Positions 24,477 to 35,965 of a stretch of 64,000 nt of DNA are shown here, one piece after another. The stretch covers positions 370,927,442-370,991,441 of the forward strand of contig NC_053392.1 of assembly GCF_905171765.1 (NCBI RefSeq), written 5' to 3'. The notes beneath the pieces were generated by a model. The model was not told the DNA's origin. It was given only the letters and a program-made list of their open reading frames with translations, and ran no database searches. The DNA comes from Bufo bufo. Taxonomy: Eukaryota > Chordata > Amphibia > Anura > Bufonidae. Position 1 is the first letter of the stretch. Each line of letters starts with the position of its first letter. The position numbers and the translations under genes were made by a program.

Positions 24477-24629
24477 TGGTGGAAAACAGCTTCCAGTGTG
24501 CATAGAGAACACAAAATAAAATACTAAATGCCCTTCCATTTCATGGTTTATATATTTGCCTATGAAATGTGTGAAAAGAGACAGATGTGAAAACTAGGTG
24601 CAAGTGGCAGCTAGAATAGTGTTACACAC

Positions 24630-25244
24630 CTCTTCCCCTGCTTTCTCATTCAGGTCAGGGTCATACAAAGAGCCCAATGGATTCGCTTTAGGCTCCAGGT
24701 AGCAAAGAGACAGCGCAAGAGGAAGGGAAAGGACCAATGAAAATGGGACAGACCGAGAGGCTGAAAGGAGCAGCACGAAGATGAGGACAAGAGATGGGAT
24801 GAAGGAAGGCGAGCTAAGACAAACATAGCGCTGTAGACTTGATGGCAGAAAAGACACACACACGTCTGGGAGACTGGGGAAACTAAGGTACCCATCCTCA
24901 TCCAGCAGGGAAGGGAACTTAAAGGGGAACATTTTGCAAGAGCTGAAGGAAAAAAAGCCACATTCCACTGTCTTGTACTTTAAAGACAGGTGGCCATTGC
25001 ACACTGCTAGAGGGGAAAAATGGCTGCCTGCATCAGTGGTAGACTCCAGAAATTTTGTAAGCAAGTCATTGTGGATTGGTGCCACTTCCTTGGTAGTACA
25101 CTCTCTGAAATGTATGCCATCACCACTAGAGGATATTGCATGGGGCTCCTCCGCTGCATCGTCATCTGACATATCTGAAGGGAAGTCCATCTCAGGGATG
25201 GATGGTAGGTTTGCTGAAATGGTATGACTGCAGTGAATGGGTGA
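24630..25244 (-). CDS. EPB41L2: EPB41L2 cassette exon with hydrophobic hairpin
   Basis: This open stretch is phase 0 at its donor (GAG|gtgtgt). The last 96 codons (24630-24917) are convincing: FPSLLDEDGYLSFPSL, then two hydrophobic runs, IPSLVLIFVLLLSAS and VPFSLVLSLPLALSLCYL, then LEPKA. This closely resembles the FPSLLDDDGYLSFPNL...LCYLEPKA exon of human EPB41L3, at the same relative position before the SAB domain. The 5' border is uncertain. A phase-0 acceptor at 25244 (catcacag) gives 205 codons with an acidic MSDDDAAEE region, while cccctttaag before 24917 gives a 96-codon exon, also phase 0. A strong pyrimidine tract near 24940 fits neither phase. The two runs could form a membrane hairpin, which is inference. 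Confidence 0.75.
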
Positions 25245-26152
25245 CTGTGATGATGGGGGACTGAGCTACTCCAACAACACCGGCAGAAGCAGGTGAATAT
25301 GGCGTGTATAAAAATGCAGTATTGTAGAAAATAAAGAGTGAGAATGTGTATGCAATAGGGACAGAGAAAGAAAAAAGATAGAAAAAATGTTAGTAACAAA
25401 GAAGTACACAACCGTGCAATCAGAAAACAGTCAGTACAGTGTAAAGGGAAATCTGTATATACATGCCACAGTCTATACTGGTGTGGCAATACAATACAGC
25501 ACCCCAAAGAACACACTTATCAATGGCCCTTGTGTGCCTGGGCTGGCGACAATAACTTGCATTACTTTTATTATCTTAATATACACTTAGCATGCAAAAG
25601 CCAAAAAATAGCATAAAACCAGGATCACAACACATTGATGCAGGCAGGACGAAAGCGAGGGGTGTCAAATTCAGATTTGGAGCAGATGTAGCTGCCATAT
25701 CAATTTAGCATAGTTACGTTTCATAAAAAAATATGTATTAAGCTGCATATATGTTAAGGAGAGATGCTAAACTAATTGTGACATGATCATGTACGCACGG
25801 CAGGATCGGGAAATCTATAGGCATATACAAAATGCTTTGAGGTAAGGCGGGAGCACTGTCACTTGCAGTAGAAATCTCCAACTGAATGTTCTGCGATATT
25901 TGTATGAACTCCGTTCAGTTACTGTGTATTTTAAATGAGTTGTAGAAGTTATCGAAAAACTCAAGGAAACCCTAAACGGCCTCAAATAACAAAATAATGG
26001 ATACAGGTTATACTATATCTCCTTATGGAGAGCGCCTAATTGGCATGAGGAGTCCTATAGGCCAGGCAATGCTCCTCTAAAAATTTAGGAAGAGGGTATG
26101 CAAATCACCTCTTAGCAAGCTCTGCCATCACGAGATGTAAGGTAGCTATCCT

Positions 26153-26460
26153 ATAAGGATATGTGTTTTGCGGTCCGCAAACTGCGAATCCGCAAAAAAA
26201 ACGGATGACATCCGTATGGCATCCTTTTTTTTTTTTTGCGGATCCATTGTAACCATGCCTATCCTTGTCCGCAAAACGGACTAGAATAGGACGTTATATT
26301 TTTTTTTGCGGGGGTCCGGAACGGACATACGGATGCGGATAGCACACGGTGTGCTGTCCGCATTTTTTGCGAACCCTTTGGAATGAATGGGTCTGCATCC
26401 TATTCGCAAAAAAAATCGGAATGGACACGGAAACAAAATACATTCGTGTGCATGAGGCCC
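26153..26460. mobile_element. Harbinger-like MITE
   Basis: Starts near ggatatgtgttttgcggtcc and ends cgtgtgcatgaggccc. The interior has tccgcaaaacgg-type palindromic arms. Related to 5143-5392. Confidence 0.65.
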
Positions 26461-26866
26461 AAGTCAATGTTCGACCTTTTAAAAGGGCCTTGAGACGTGA
26501 CTTGGTCTGCCCTCATTATTATTCAAGTTATGTCTCAAGGCCTGTTTAAAAGGTCAAACACTGACTTACAGGATAGCTACCTCTTAAAAGAATGGAATCC
26601 CATTTTACCTCCTGCTTCTTCTTGTCCTGAGCTCTGGTCCTCCGGCTGCAGCATGGACATCTCTGCTGATGCCAGTGATTATCTATCTGCAACAGTGACC
26701 TGTGTGCACAGAATGTCGCCACTGCAGCCAGGAAAACAAAGAGCAGTGGCGAGGACCGGAAAGCAGCACATAAAGAAGCGGGGGAGAAATGGTGGGCATT
26801 TTAGGCCATTTACAGGAGTTGACTGAGTTTTTATGCAATTCGGAAAACCCCTTTAAAAAGGGATTG

Positions 26867-27290
26867 TATGCTTTTGTAATATTGAAGACCTATGCTCAGG
26901 ATAGGTCATCAATATCAGATCAGCGAGGGCCTGACTGCCGGCACCTCCGCCTATCAGCTGTTTGAAGAGAAGGCAGCACTTGTATGAGTGTTGTGTTCTC
27001 TTCTCTGTTTACCCGCTCGCCATCACAACTGCAGCAGTGAGCAGGTGTATTTACAACTTCAATGGGACGGCTCCATAATATTCATTATGGGCACGGCTGA
27101 GTTGTAATTACACCTGCTCGCCACTGCAATGTTGATGACGAGCAGGTAAACAGTGAAGAGAACACAGCTCTTGTACGAGCACTGCATTCTCTTCAAACAG
27201 CAGGGGTGCCGGAAGTGAGCCTCCACCGATCTTCTATTGATGACCTATCCTGAGGATAGTCCATCAATATAATAAAAGTGGACAATCCCT
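26867..27290. mobile_element. Palindromic MITE, 'tatcctcaggat' group
   Basis: The left end agggattgtatgc is mirrored by gtggacaatccct, with TTAA next to both ends. Internal inverted arms include gagcaggtgtatttacaa mirrored by ttgtaattacacctgctc. Confidence 0.75.
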
Positions 27291-27696
27291 TTAAAGGGTG
27301 GAATGGATTTGGACTAGTTTTTTGCTTGTTTTACAGTGAAACAGTTTAAATGATGACAAAATGAGCAATTGGTCACCAGGTAATTGTCCCACTGAAAGCA
27401 GATTCATTTTTTTTAAAAGTTACATTTTTATGTGTGTGCCAGCAATAATGTTAACAACTGTTTTGCAAAAATAGGGGCAATTTATTATAGAAATAGATGC
27501 AAAGAAGCAGTTCTTCAAGACAGATATTTTCGGACCATGTACAACTAATACAGCCATAACAAACATATGAAGCATAGGTTAACACACAAGTAACACCGCA
27601 CCAATGAGTAGAAAGCAAAATAGCGGTAACAAAAATGGCACTTTTCCTCACAGACCAGCGCATTACGTTTACTGCCCTGGTCCTCACTGTCCTTAC

Positions 27697-27863
27697 CTTT
27701 GTATCACTGGGTAACCCTGATGGAATACTGGGTACTGATACTCCATCCTGAGCTTCTCGTGTCGCAGCTTCTGGTCCAGACACTACACCATCAACAGCAC
27801 TGACTCCACCAGAAACAGGGACATGCTTCAGAAGGCTCTGATCTGTGAGGCTTCCAATAGGAG
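27697..27863 (-). CDS. EPB41L2: EPB41L2 exon, U2 linker (167 bp)
   Basis: Begins APIGSLTDQSLLKHVPVSGG and ends PSIPSGLPSDTK. In human 4.1G the FERM-adjacent domain is followed by APIG..DQSLMKD, so the start matches while the rest has diverged, as expected for an unstructured linker. The acceptor is tgtacag and the donor gtaagg. With the G carried from the previous exon the phase is correct, and it ends phase 0. Downstream junctions to 24630-25244, 16639-16701 or 14897-15043 would all keep frame, allowing cassette splicing. Confidence 0.86.
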
Positions 27864-28905
27864 CTGTACATTGGAAATAATAAGTAAAGGTCTAGATTAG
27901 GAAGGGTCTCATTTTCCTGCTGTTCAAGTCACGTATGCTAATTACACATGGCCTTAGGTTTCATTTTATAAAGTAGTATAACCAACTACATATTTGCGGT
28001 TACTAATCCCCCATTTCCCTAAAAACAAAAACAAATCTTCAAAGTCAACATAAAAACCATAGACAAATGAGTCACAAGGACATAATGTGCACTTGACACA
28101 GGTTTACAACAAAGGGAGTACCACAGCAGTTTTAAAGCATTTAACGGAATGCAATTTGTACTGTAAATGTGCTTTATTACACAAAAATAATCACATATGG
28201 ATATGGAAAGCCCTGTACATCGTAGAACCAGACAAACAGACTCAAAGTGCGGCAAAAGGAAGTAAACTGTACTGACATGTAACATCCAGCAGGAGGCACC
28301 AAAGGACCTCCACATGGCAGGTTATATAATACGTCACTGTGAATTTTCATATTATATGAATATTTAAAGATTACATTTACAGAACCTATCCTGAGATATT
28401 AAAGAATTGCATTAAAGGGGATGTCTCACTTCAGTAAATTGTAAGTTAATACAAGCCACTTACTAATGTATTGTTATTATCTATATTGCCTCCTTGGTTC
28501 ATTTTTCCATTACGACCACCCTGCAAATCCAGTAGCGGTGGTCGTGCTTGCACACTATAGGAAAAGGAGCTGGCCTCTTTGGTGGCTGGGACCATGGGAG
28601 CGATTATAGGCACGCATACGCAGCCGCTCTTGTCCAGGAACCTCATATGGCGCTGCTGCCGTGGTGGGAAACGACTATTGTATAACGCAATGGAAAAAAG
28701 AATCCAGCCAGCAAACGAGGCAATATGGACAATCACAATACATTAGTAAGTGTCCTGTATTAACTTTCTCTACATGGTAAATGCCATTTGCTAAAGTGAG
28801 ACAACCCTTTGAATGGAGTTTTTCCATCTCAGAATATTATGATTAGAAGAAGATTAAAAATAACCAAAGACCTTTTAATACTAAACAGCATACACTATTT
28901 TTTAC
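27864..28905 (-). other. EPB41L2: Intron between U2 and FERM-adjacent exons
   Basis: Contains MITE copy C (28416-28809). The remaining 550 bp on the left shows nothing recognisable. Confidence 0.7.
28416..28809. mobile_element. MITE copy C ('gtctcacttcagtaaat')
   Basis: Begins aggggatgtctcacttcag after TTAA and ends ctaaagtgagacaaccct. Contains the same 'ggtggtcgtgcttgcacac' core as copies A and B near 11.3-12.1 kb. Confidence 0.75.
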
Positions 28906-29078
28906 CTCCATCAAGACTCCTGGACACACGTTTGCTAGATGTACGTTCAAAATAAGGGGCCGGTCTGTCTATTCTTGTGCTTGCTTCTCGAGTCTGTGCC
29001 TGCGTGCGACCACTGTACCGAAACTTAGATCCCAGAGTCAAGAACCTGGCTTTAGGTGGCTGTTCAGGAGATGAGAGC
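28906..29078 (-). CDS. EPB41L2: EPB41L2 exon, FERM-adjacent domain (173 bp)
   Basis: Encodes [40 protein letters not shown] and [17 protein letters not shown]. This is the FERM-adjacent (FA) segment, which carries the Ser-rich basic motif phosphorylated in family members. SPEQPPKA and KRVSRSLDG (lacking the KRYTMSRS form of 4.1B/N) are the strongest local support for 4.1G. The acceptor is cttccag and the donor gtaaa. One base of the next codon is carried across the junction. Confidence 0.94.
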
Positions 29079-29189
29079 CTGGAAGAAGGTTCAGTGTAAA
29101 ACAATATGAGCACAATCAAAGATCTCTGCAAAGCAATACCATTTTATGGGGTTGAAGGCTCTGTGCCAGTCACCCGAGTGTCCCTACAC

Positions 29190-29340
29190 CAAGGGTCAGC
29201 AACCTCCAGCACTCCATCTGTCGTAAAACTACAACTCCCAACATGCAGACTTGGGTGGCGGTTCTCAAAACTCCTACAGAAGTGAATGGAGCCTGCTGGG
29301 AGATGTAGTTTCACAACAACAGGAGTGCTGAGGGTCACTG
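29190..29340. mobile_element. hAT-like MITE, degraded
   Basis: Contains gtcagcaacctccagcac and gtaaaactacaactcccaac, with an inverted tgtagtttcacaacaaca part. Related to 29458-29572. Confidence 0.6.
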
Positions 29341-29457
29341 TGTAACATTACCCTTACTGGAAATATGGGGGGCTCTGCTTAAACTCTGAAAAACAGCTCA
29401 GTACCCTCCACCACCAGATTATACAGTATGCACCATGCATTATAGACCAGGGCTGGC

Positions 29458-29572
29458 CAACCTGCGGCCCTCCAGCTGTTGTAAAACTACAATTGCCCTG
29501 CTGTAGGCTGTCTGGGTATGCTGGGAGTTGTAGTTTTGCAACAGCTGGAGAGCCACAGGTTGGCCATCCCTG
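29458..29572. mobile_element. hAT-like MITE ('cagggctggccaacc')
   Basis: Starts cagggctggccaacctgcgg and ends ggttggccatccctg. The inner arms read ccagctgttgtaaaactac and gtagttttgcaacagctgg. CAGGG ends are typical of hAT elements; the flanking 8-bp duplication is no longer clear. Confidence 0.75.
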
Positions 29573-29727
29573 TTCTAGTAGGTAGTATTCTCTGGGCATC
29601 TACCAAACCCAGTTTCATCCAGATGGTGAAATATGATGCCTCTTTCCACAGAACAAGTTTTCATTGCTACAGAGGTCAGCGATGATTTGCTTTACACCAC
29701 CCCAGACAACACTTTGCATCCTCTATG

Positions 29728-29850
29728 GCAGAAATGCTCAACTTGCGGCCCTCCAGCTGTTGCAAAACTACTACTCCCAGCATGCCTGGACAGCCTACAG
29801 CTATTACGGCATGCTAGGATTTGTAGCTTTGCAACAGCTGGAGGGCTATG
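29728..29850. mobile_element. hAT-like MITE, second copy
   Basis: Shares ctcaacttgcggccctccag and gcaacagctggagggc arms with 29458-29572, but the outer right end is lost. Confidence 0.65.
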
Positions 29851-30456
29851 GCGATTTCAGGAGTGTATGCAGCTGCTGAAGCTTGTTGCAACAGAGGAGT
29901 TAATGGGCTGCGCTCTCCGGCACTCGATGCTCTGAGAATCTGCATGGTTGACGCGTCATCACTGAACTCTTGTCACTCTGAGTAGTAGAGTACACTGGGG
30001 TTGATCCAGCTAATCAAAAATTCATGAACTGAATTTTGGCAAAGGTAGTATCCTAGGACAGTGCCATGTTTGAAGTCTAACTAAACTTTTGAAAAATCGT
30101 ATTAAAAATTACTCTAAATGACGTGATAAATTTTATTATACTCTTTTTACAGTTTTGCTTACACATTGTTGCTCCTGCCTGTGCCAACTCCACTCTGCTA
30201 AAGCCTGGCATAGATGTGCTATGCCAGGCTTTAGCAGAGCAGCGATGTGCTATGCAGAGCTCCTGCCTGTGCCTTCCCTGCTAAAAAGCTGCGCACAGGG
30301 CATCGGTGAGGCTGGTATAACTTTTTTAAGCTATTTTGATCCAGCTAGGATGTTTGCAATAATTCTTTTTTCTTGAAAACATATTTAATTCCGAATATAA
30401 AAGAAAAAAAGAAGAAGAAGGTCATGAAGAGCTGGAGTGCGGGAATAAAAGATTTA

Positions 30457-30793
30457 GGGTACTTTCACACTAGCGGCAGGACGGATCCGACAGGCTGTTC
30501 ACCCTGTCGGATACGTCCTGCCGCTATTTCGCCGTGCCGCCGGATTGCAGCTCCGTCCCCATTGACTATAATGGGGATGGGGGCGGAGCTCCGGCGCAGC
30601 ATGACATGCAGTACTTTTAGTCCGGCGGCCTCTCGCCATGCACTGCCGTGCTGCGCTGGAGCTCCGCCCCCGTCCCCATTATAGTCAATGGGGACGGAGC
30701 GGCAGTCCGGCGGCATGGCGAAATAGCGGCAGGACGGATCCGACAGGGTGAACAGCCTGTCGGATCCGTCCTGCCGCTAGTGTGTAAGTAGCC
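30457..30793. mobile_element. Harbinger-like palindromic MITE
   Basis: TTA on both sides. Begins gggtactttcacactagcgg and ends ccgctagtgtgtaagtagcc. Almost the whole element is a palindrome, with arms such as ggcaggacggatccgacagg. Confidence 0.85.
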
Positions 30794-30852
30794 TTAGCAG
30801 TCTGTTTCCTAAAGTCAAAGTATATGAATAATCTGTATCTAATAAGAATTCA

Positions 30853-30984
<132 letters not shown>

Positions 30985-32490
30985 CTAGAAGACAACCATT
31001 TAGACTTGAAATTTCAGGACGTGGACAAGTTATAAATATATGTACCTACACACATTACACTACTCAGACCACAGACTAGCGGAGAAGCCATTTAACTGCA
31101 TCAATGTGGCACAAAACAAACCGTAAAGGTTCATTGCGGCGTTGTATTTTATTAGAGCAACACACAGACCATGTGCAATTGCACTACCATCCCAACAATA
31201 GTGATGGTCCCAGAACAGCAGGCATCTAACTAGTGTATAGTCAAATAAACTGGAAATCCTGACTTTATAAGACAGGGCAGTGTACAAGCACATGGGTCCC
31301 ATAGACACTGCATGGAGCGGTAGGGTACATGCTCGACTGCGGTGAGAAGGAATGGTGGGCTTGGGACCCGCACTATAGTGTACGGCAGGAGCTCAATGGA
31401 TCAGACATTTACCAACTATCCTGTTGTAAATGTCAATTGACAAATGTATCACAAATGGCATACACGCGAGCACAATCAGGTTGTAGAAGAAAAGCAAAGC
31501 TTGCCCAAAAATGTTCCAGTTCTGGCAAGGAATTAACCAAACAATCCAGGTAACATGGGCTAATCAGTACTAAAAGTAAGTGGAGGCTGCAGTCAGAGTA
31601 CGGCTAGGGTGTAAAGTCAAGGCAATACTATTGTACATCAAAAGCCTGTATGTGTGGGCAAACCCCGATTGTGAGACCCCCAGTGTCACACAATCTATGA
31701 CGTCTGCTCTCTACATACACAAATAGCAGATTTAGAAGGGGGAAATAATGGTTTCTATGGAAAAAGATCAAGAAAAGAACAATTGTTGACCTACAAAATA
31801 AGTGCTTGTTGCTGGAAACTTCTGTTCTTTAGTAGGGATGAGCGAATTTCATATTTTGACGTTCATGTTGTTGTATTTATTGAATTGTGTAATGGATTCT
31901 GTTACCACAGACCAAAATGCAATTCCATGACGGAATGTATAACGTCATAATAGAAGTCTATGGCCAGCATAACTGATCCATCCGGTTTTCGTTATGCTCG
32001 ATCCGTTATGCAGGCCATAGACTTCTATTATGACGGAATGAGTAACGGAATGCCTCTAAAGCTGGGGTGCACAACCTGCGGCCCGCGGGCCACATGCGGC
32101 ACCTGTCCTCCTGGAAAGAAACACAGCTGATCGTGCGATGCAGTTGTGTTTCTGCCCATAGAGCTGCACGATGTCGCATTATAACTCCTGCACCGTAGCA
32201 GGACAGATCCCCGGCTGTCAGACCGCACTAGAGCCGAGGAGAAGGCAGAAGCAGTGTATCAGCGCTTCTGGCTTCTCCTCACACAGGTGAGCGCTGTGCA
32301 GTTTAGACCCGGCGATTACGTGATCGCCAGGTGTCAGGGGCAGAGGAGTGCAGAGCCTCACCAGCTCTGTCCTGTACAGAGCCTCCCTCAGCAGCCTGGT
32401 TTTCCCTGTAACTGGGGGTCCTTTGGATGCAAAAAAATAAATAAATCTGTGTCCCCAAAGGTCATTTATGGACAAATTATGTGGCAAATA

Positions 32491-32583
32491 TATACACTAA
32501 ACAAAAATATAAACGCAACACTTTCGGTTTTGCTCCCATTTTGCATGAGCTGAACTCAAAGATCTGAAACATTTTCTACATAT
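32491..32583. mobile_element. Tc1/mariner-like terminal fragment
   Basis: Reads tacactaaacaaaaatataa followed by acgcaacactttcggttttg and ctcccattttgcatgagctg, a terminal sequence remembered from fish and amphibian Tc1-type elements. The other end was not found. Confidence 0.5.
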
Positions 32584-32788
32584 TTTCGCCGGCCCCATAG
32601 AAAATTAATGGAGGTCGGCTGCGCATGCGCAGTGTGCCCTCCTTCACTTGCAGGGCTCCGCACCTATAAGACAATGGGGGCATATCCTAGCGATATGCAC
32701 CTATTCTCCATGATAAGACAACCCCTTTAAGGCCTTTTCAGGCCTGGCCATTAAAGAGTTAACCAATAAGTGATTTCCCAGCTAGTAA

Positions 32789-32972
32789 GGCCTCATACAC
32801 ATACTTATCCTTTGGTCCACAGGACACCAGCCATGTGTGTTCTGCATTTTGCCGAACGGAGTAATGGATGCGGACAGCACATGGAATGTTGAAGTGAATG
32901 GTTTCGCATCCAAGTCACATAAAAAAAATGCGGCTCAGATGCGGACTAAAACAGTGGCCGTGTGAGTGAGCC
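32789..32972. mobile_element. Harbinger-like MITE inside the hAT element
   Basis: Begins ggcctcatacacatac after TAA and ends cgtgtgagtgagcc. Confidence 0.65.
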
Positions 32973-34164
32973 TTCAGGGGAAGTGCTTACTGGTTATTGC
33001 AGGGCACCTACAGTATATATGGGGGTGCAGAAGGTGGTAAGAACCAGTGAGCGCCATCCTCTGCAGTGAAGTAAAGCGCTTATTTGTGAATAGGAGGCAG
33101 GAAGGAGAAGTCGCCACTTAAAGGAGTTTCCCAACTAAAATGATTTCTAACAAATTCCTGCAGCATGGTCCATGACACAGTAGATTCCTACTTTCCTGCT
33201 CCGTGCTGCTCTCACTGTCTCCATCTTCCGATCCCGGAGCACCTCTCCAGCAAATGACTGACTTTAGCGGTGAGACGCGGCTTGTGGCCACATCACCACT
33301 GAAGCCAGTCATTGGCTGGAGAGGTGCAAGTGACTATGCCCAAATCCAACCGGATGTTAACAGCGCTGGATCCAGAAGATGGAGACAGCGGGAGCGGCAG
33401 GGAGCAGGAAAGTATGAATCTTCTGTTTCAGGCCCATGCTGCAGGAACGTGTTAAAAATCATTTTTTACCAGGAGATCTCTAAGCCCCTGTTACATGGCA
33501 CGATATTCAGGAGCGCTCATGGGAACAAGTGTTCAGAGGAGCGCTCATTCCTGATATCTGGCGGTATAATCATACCGCTGATCAGCCGATAAACAAGGAA
33601 TCGCTCGTTTGTCGGCTGATTTGTATATTTTATCAGGATGGAAGATGTACAATTATCGTCAGCACATCTCACCGTGTAATCAGGAATGTGCTACCGATAA
33701 TCGATAGAAGTGAATGAGGGAGGAATGACTGTGGTAGTGATCATTCCTCCCCAGTCACTTTGCATTAGCCTGTGTAATAGGCTGATGCAAACAAGCGCTG
33801 AATAATTTTTGTTTTTGCGGCCCCTTGAAATAGTGTGATGTGACAGTGTGGCCCCCAGACCAATAAAGGTTGTGCACCCCTGCTCTAAAGGCATTCAGTC
33901 ATGGAATTGCATTATGGTCCGTGGTACAGGAATTCATAACGAAATTCAGTAAATACAACAACAACATGAACTCGCACACGAACTTCAAAATATGAAATTG
34001 GCTCATCCCTAGTCTTTGGGATTAAACTGATTTTCCATGTGGTCCCAAACAAAATGAAGTTCCTTTCTAGGAAATAGGGAGTGTGCAGGAATTTTCTGTA
34101 CTTTTATGGATACTATCATTGCAAACACTTGTTTTCTTAACAGGATACCTACTAACATCTAGGT

Positions 34165-34488
34165 CAGTGGTGGCGAACCTATGGCACAGGTGCCAGAGGC
34201 GGCACTCAGAGCCCTCTCTGTGGGGACCCGCACCCTGGAAAAAGTCTAAGGTGCACCAATACACCTTACACTTTTCCCGCCATTCATCAGCGCAGGGCGC
34301 ACTATAAACAGCACAGCAGTGCACAAAATGTAGGCAGGCTATTATAGCTAAATGATAAAGTACATGGAAGGTATACTATATTGGACTGTAGTATTCAGGT
34401 TAAATTTCCGTGTTGGCACTTTGCGATAAATAAGTTGGTTTTGGGCTGCAATTTTGGCACTCGGTCTGTAAAAGGTTCGCCATTACTG
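34165..34488. mobile_element. hAT MITE, 324 bp, with intact target duplication
   Basis: Begins cagtggtggcgaacctatgg and ends ggttcgccattactg, flanked by a perfect 8-bp duplication ATCTAGGT at 34157-34164 and 34489-34496. Confidence 0.88.
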
Positions 34489-35034
34489 ATCTAGGTTAAA
34501 GGGAGCCCATCAGCAGTTTCAACTGTGGACAGGACTAGGTATTGGCTGAAGAAAGCAGGATAAACCAACCTTTTGTGGACACTTTATAAATAGGAGTAGT
34601 GTGAATATGAACTTTTGTTCTGCCAGGTTCTGCTCCTGGAAGTGCCCAGGAGGTGGAGCTTCACTGAGACATGCTCTCTGAACTGAGCAGCTTCACAGCC
34701 TCTCCCCCGAGTGACAGCTGCAGTGGTCTCCTAAGAGAAGAAGGGTGGTTGTGTGAAGCCGCTCAGTGCAGAGAGCACTTCACAGTCAAGCTGCACCTCC
34801 TGGGCACTTGCAGGAGAAGAACCTATTATAAATGTTCACATTCACAATATTCCTAATAATAAAAGCTTCATAACATGTATGTGTGCTGCTCTCCCCTGCC
34901 CCTACCTAATACTGTCAGCAGTTTAGTATGGTCACTACTGTTGACAATCCTTTTAACATGGTGACTTATGCATATTACATGATGATATTCCAGGAGCCTG
35001 ACAAGTGGGTCACTGCTTGATAATAGCCATCTAA

Positions 35035-35442
35035 GGCTACTTTCACACTGGCGTTTCTGGGTCTGCTTGGGAGATCCGTTTTAGGGCTCTCACAAGCGGC
35101 CCAAACCGGATCAGTTCAACCCCAATGCATTCTGAATGGATAAGGGTCCGTTAAGAATGCATCAGTTTGCCTGCGTTTGGTCTCCGTTCCGCTTTTCAGG
35201 CGGACACCAAAACGCAGCTTGCAGCGTTTTTGTGTCCGCCTGACGATGCGGAGCCAAACAGATCCGTCCTGACTTACAATATGGTGCAATTGAAAACGGA
35301 TCCGTCCCCCATTGACTTTCAATGTAAGTCAGGACGAATCAGTTTTGACTTAGACTTTTTTTTTAAAAAAGAATAATGCAAACGGATCCGTTCTGTGCAG
35401 ATACAAGACGGATCCGCACCAAACGCAGGTGTGAAAGTAGCG
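35035..35442. mobile_element. Harbinger-like MITE ('ggctactttcacac')
   Basis: TAA/TTA at the borders. Begins ggctactttcacactggcg and ends caggtgtgaaagtagcg. Interior palindromic arms include aacggatccgt-type blocks. Confidence 0.8.
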
Positions 35443-35965
35443 TTAAACCACAACCAGGTCATAAAGATAGATTCTCTAACAGCAGGACAGGTTAGTCCGA
35501 TAAAACTAAACCCTAAACTACTTGGCCATTATCCTGAAATTATGCATTATCACCACACCACTACCAGAAGCTCTTTCATTTGCTCACAACTTTTAAATCT
35601 TGCCTTATTTGATACGGACAGAGCATATTCTGTGGCTTATTGGATAGGAGACATAACTGAGTTTTAAGGAATTTGTAATCTCGACTAGTGTAAGATACAA
35701 TGCGGCTCTCTAGAGGTTTTAATGCTGTAGTTTACACTATATACCATGCCCTATTTTAATAGGTCAAGGTTCACCACAGTCTGACAGATCCTTTAAAAAA
35801 CAAAAGTTGATTTTACCTGCTTTTTAACCACTAGTTACTGTAATTATATAAAAAATGTAGTGCACGCAATTTTTGACATGACGTAGGATATTATACTAAA
35901 TGGGTGGTCCATTTGTGTAACTTCCGCCCTAATGTATTTGTCTAGTACACCATTTGTGATCATTT

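Larger units (their letters stand above)
16702..24629 (-). other. EPB41L2: Intron between 21-residue exon and hydrophobic cassette
   Basis: A 7.9-kb intron carrying a partial 'ggctactttcacatc' MITE near 17243, the long inverted-repeat element 17720-18651, the minisatellite-bearing MITE 19091-21427 and others listed separately. A micro-exon for the human APHLQLIEG segment could hide here but was not found. Confidence 0.7.
25245..27696 (-). other. EPB41L2: Intron between hydrophobic cassette and U2 exon
   Basis: Two MITEs (26153-26460 and 26867-27290) lie here. Also 26463-26572 contains a hairpin (cttttaaaaggg...tttaaaaggtc). The rest shows nothing recognisable. Confidence 0.7.
32062..33882. 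mobile_element. hAT-like element nested in a MITE
   Basis: Ends ctggggtgcacaacctgcgg and, inverted, caggggtgcacaacc, flanked by a perfect 8-bp duplication CTCTAAAG (32054-32061 and 33883-33890). The 8-bp duplication and CAGGG-type ends are hAT hallmarks. No transposase is visible. The interior itself contains a Tc1-like fragment (32491-32583), a Harbinger-like MITE (32789-32972) and a hairpin-rich segment (about 33480-33800). Confidence 0.85.
31833..34011. mobile_element. MITE ('tagggatgagcgaa') split by a hAT insertion
   Basis: Outer ends tagggatgagcgaatttcat and, inverted, tagggatgagccaatttcat. Arms also match at ttgttgtatttattgaat. The two halves (31833-32061 and 33883-34011) are separated by the hAT element at 32062-33882. 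Confidence 0.75.

Noticed and set aside
24630..25244. Assigning the gene to EPB41L3 on the basis of the hydrophobic exon
   Set aside because: Every other exon with paralogue-specific residues (F2 [26 protein letters not shown]3 tail, CTD KTEMVTIS) fits 4.1G better, so shared ancestry of this exon is the simpler reading.
25007..25516. 169-codon minus-strand frame overlapping the hydrophobic exon
   Set aside because: It is out of phase with the EPB41L2 reading frame and is hydrophobic through pyrimidine-rich intron sequence; no splice context supports it.
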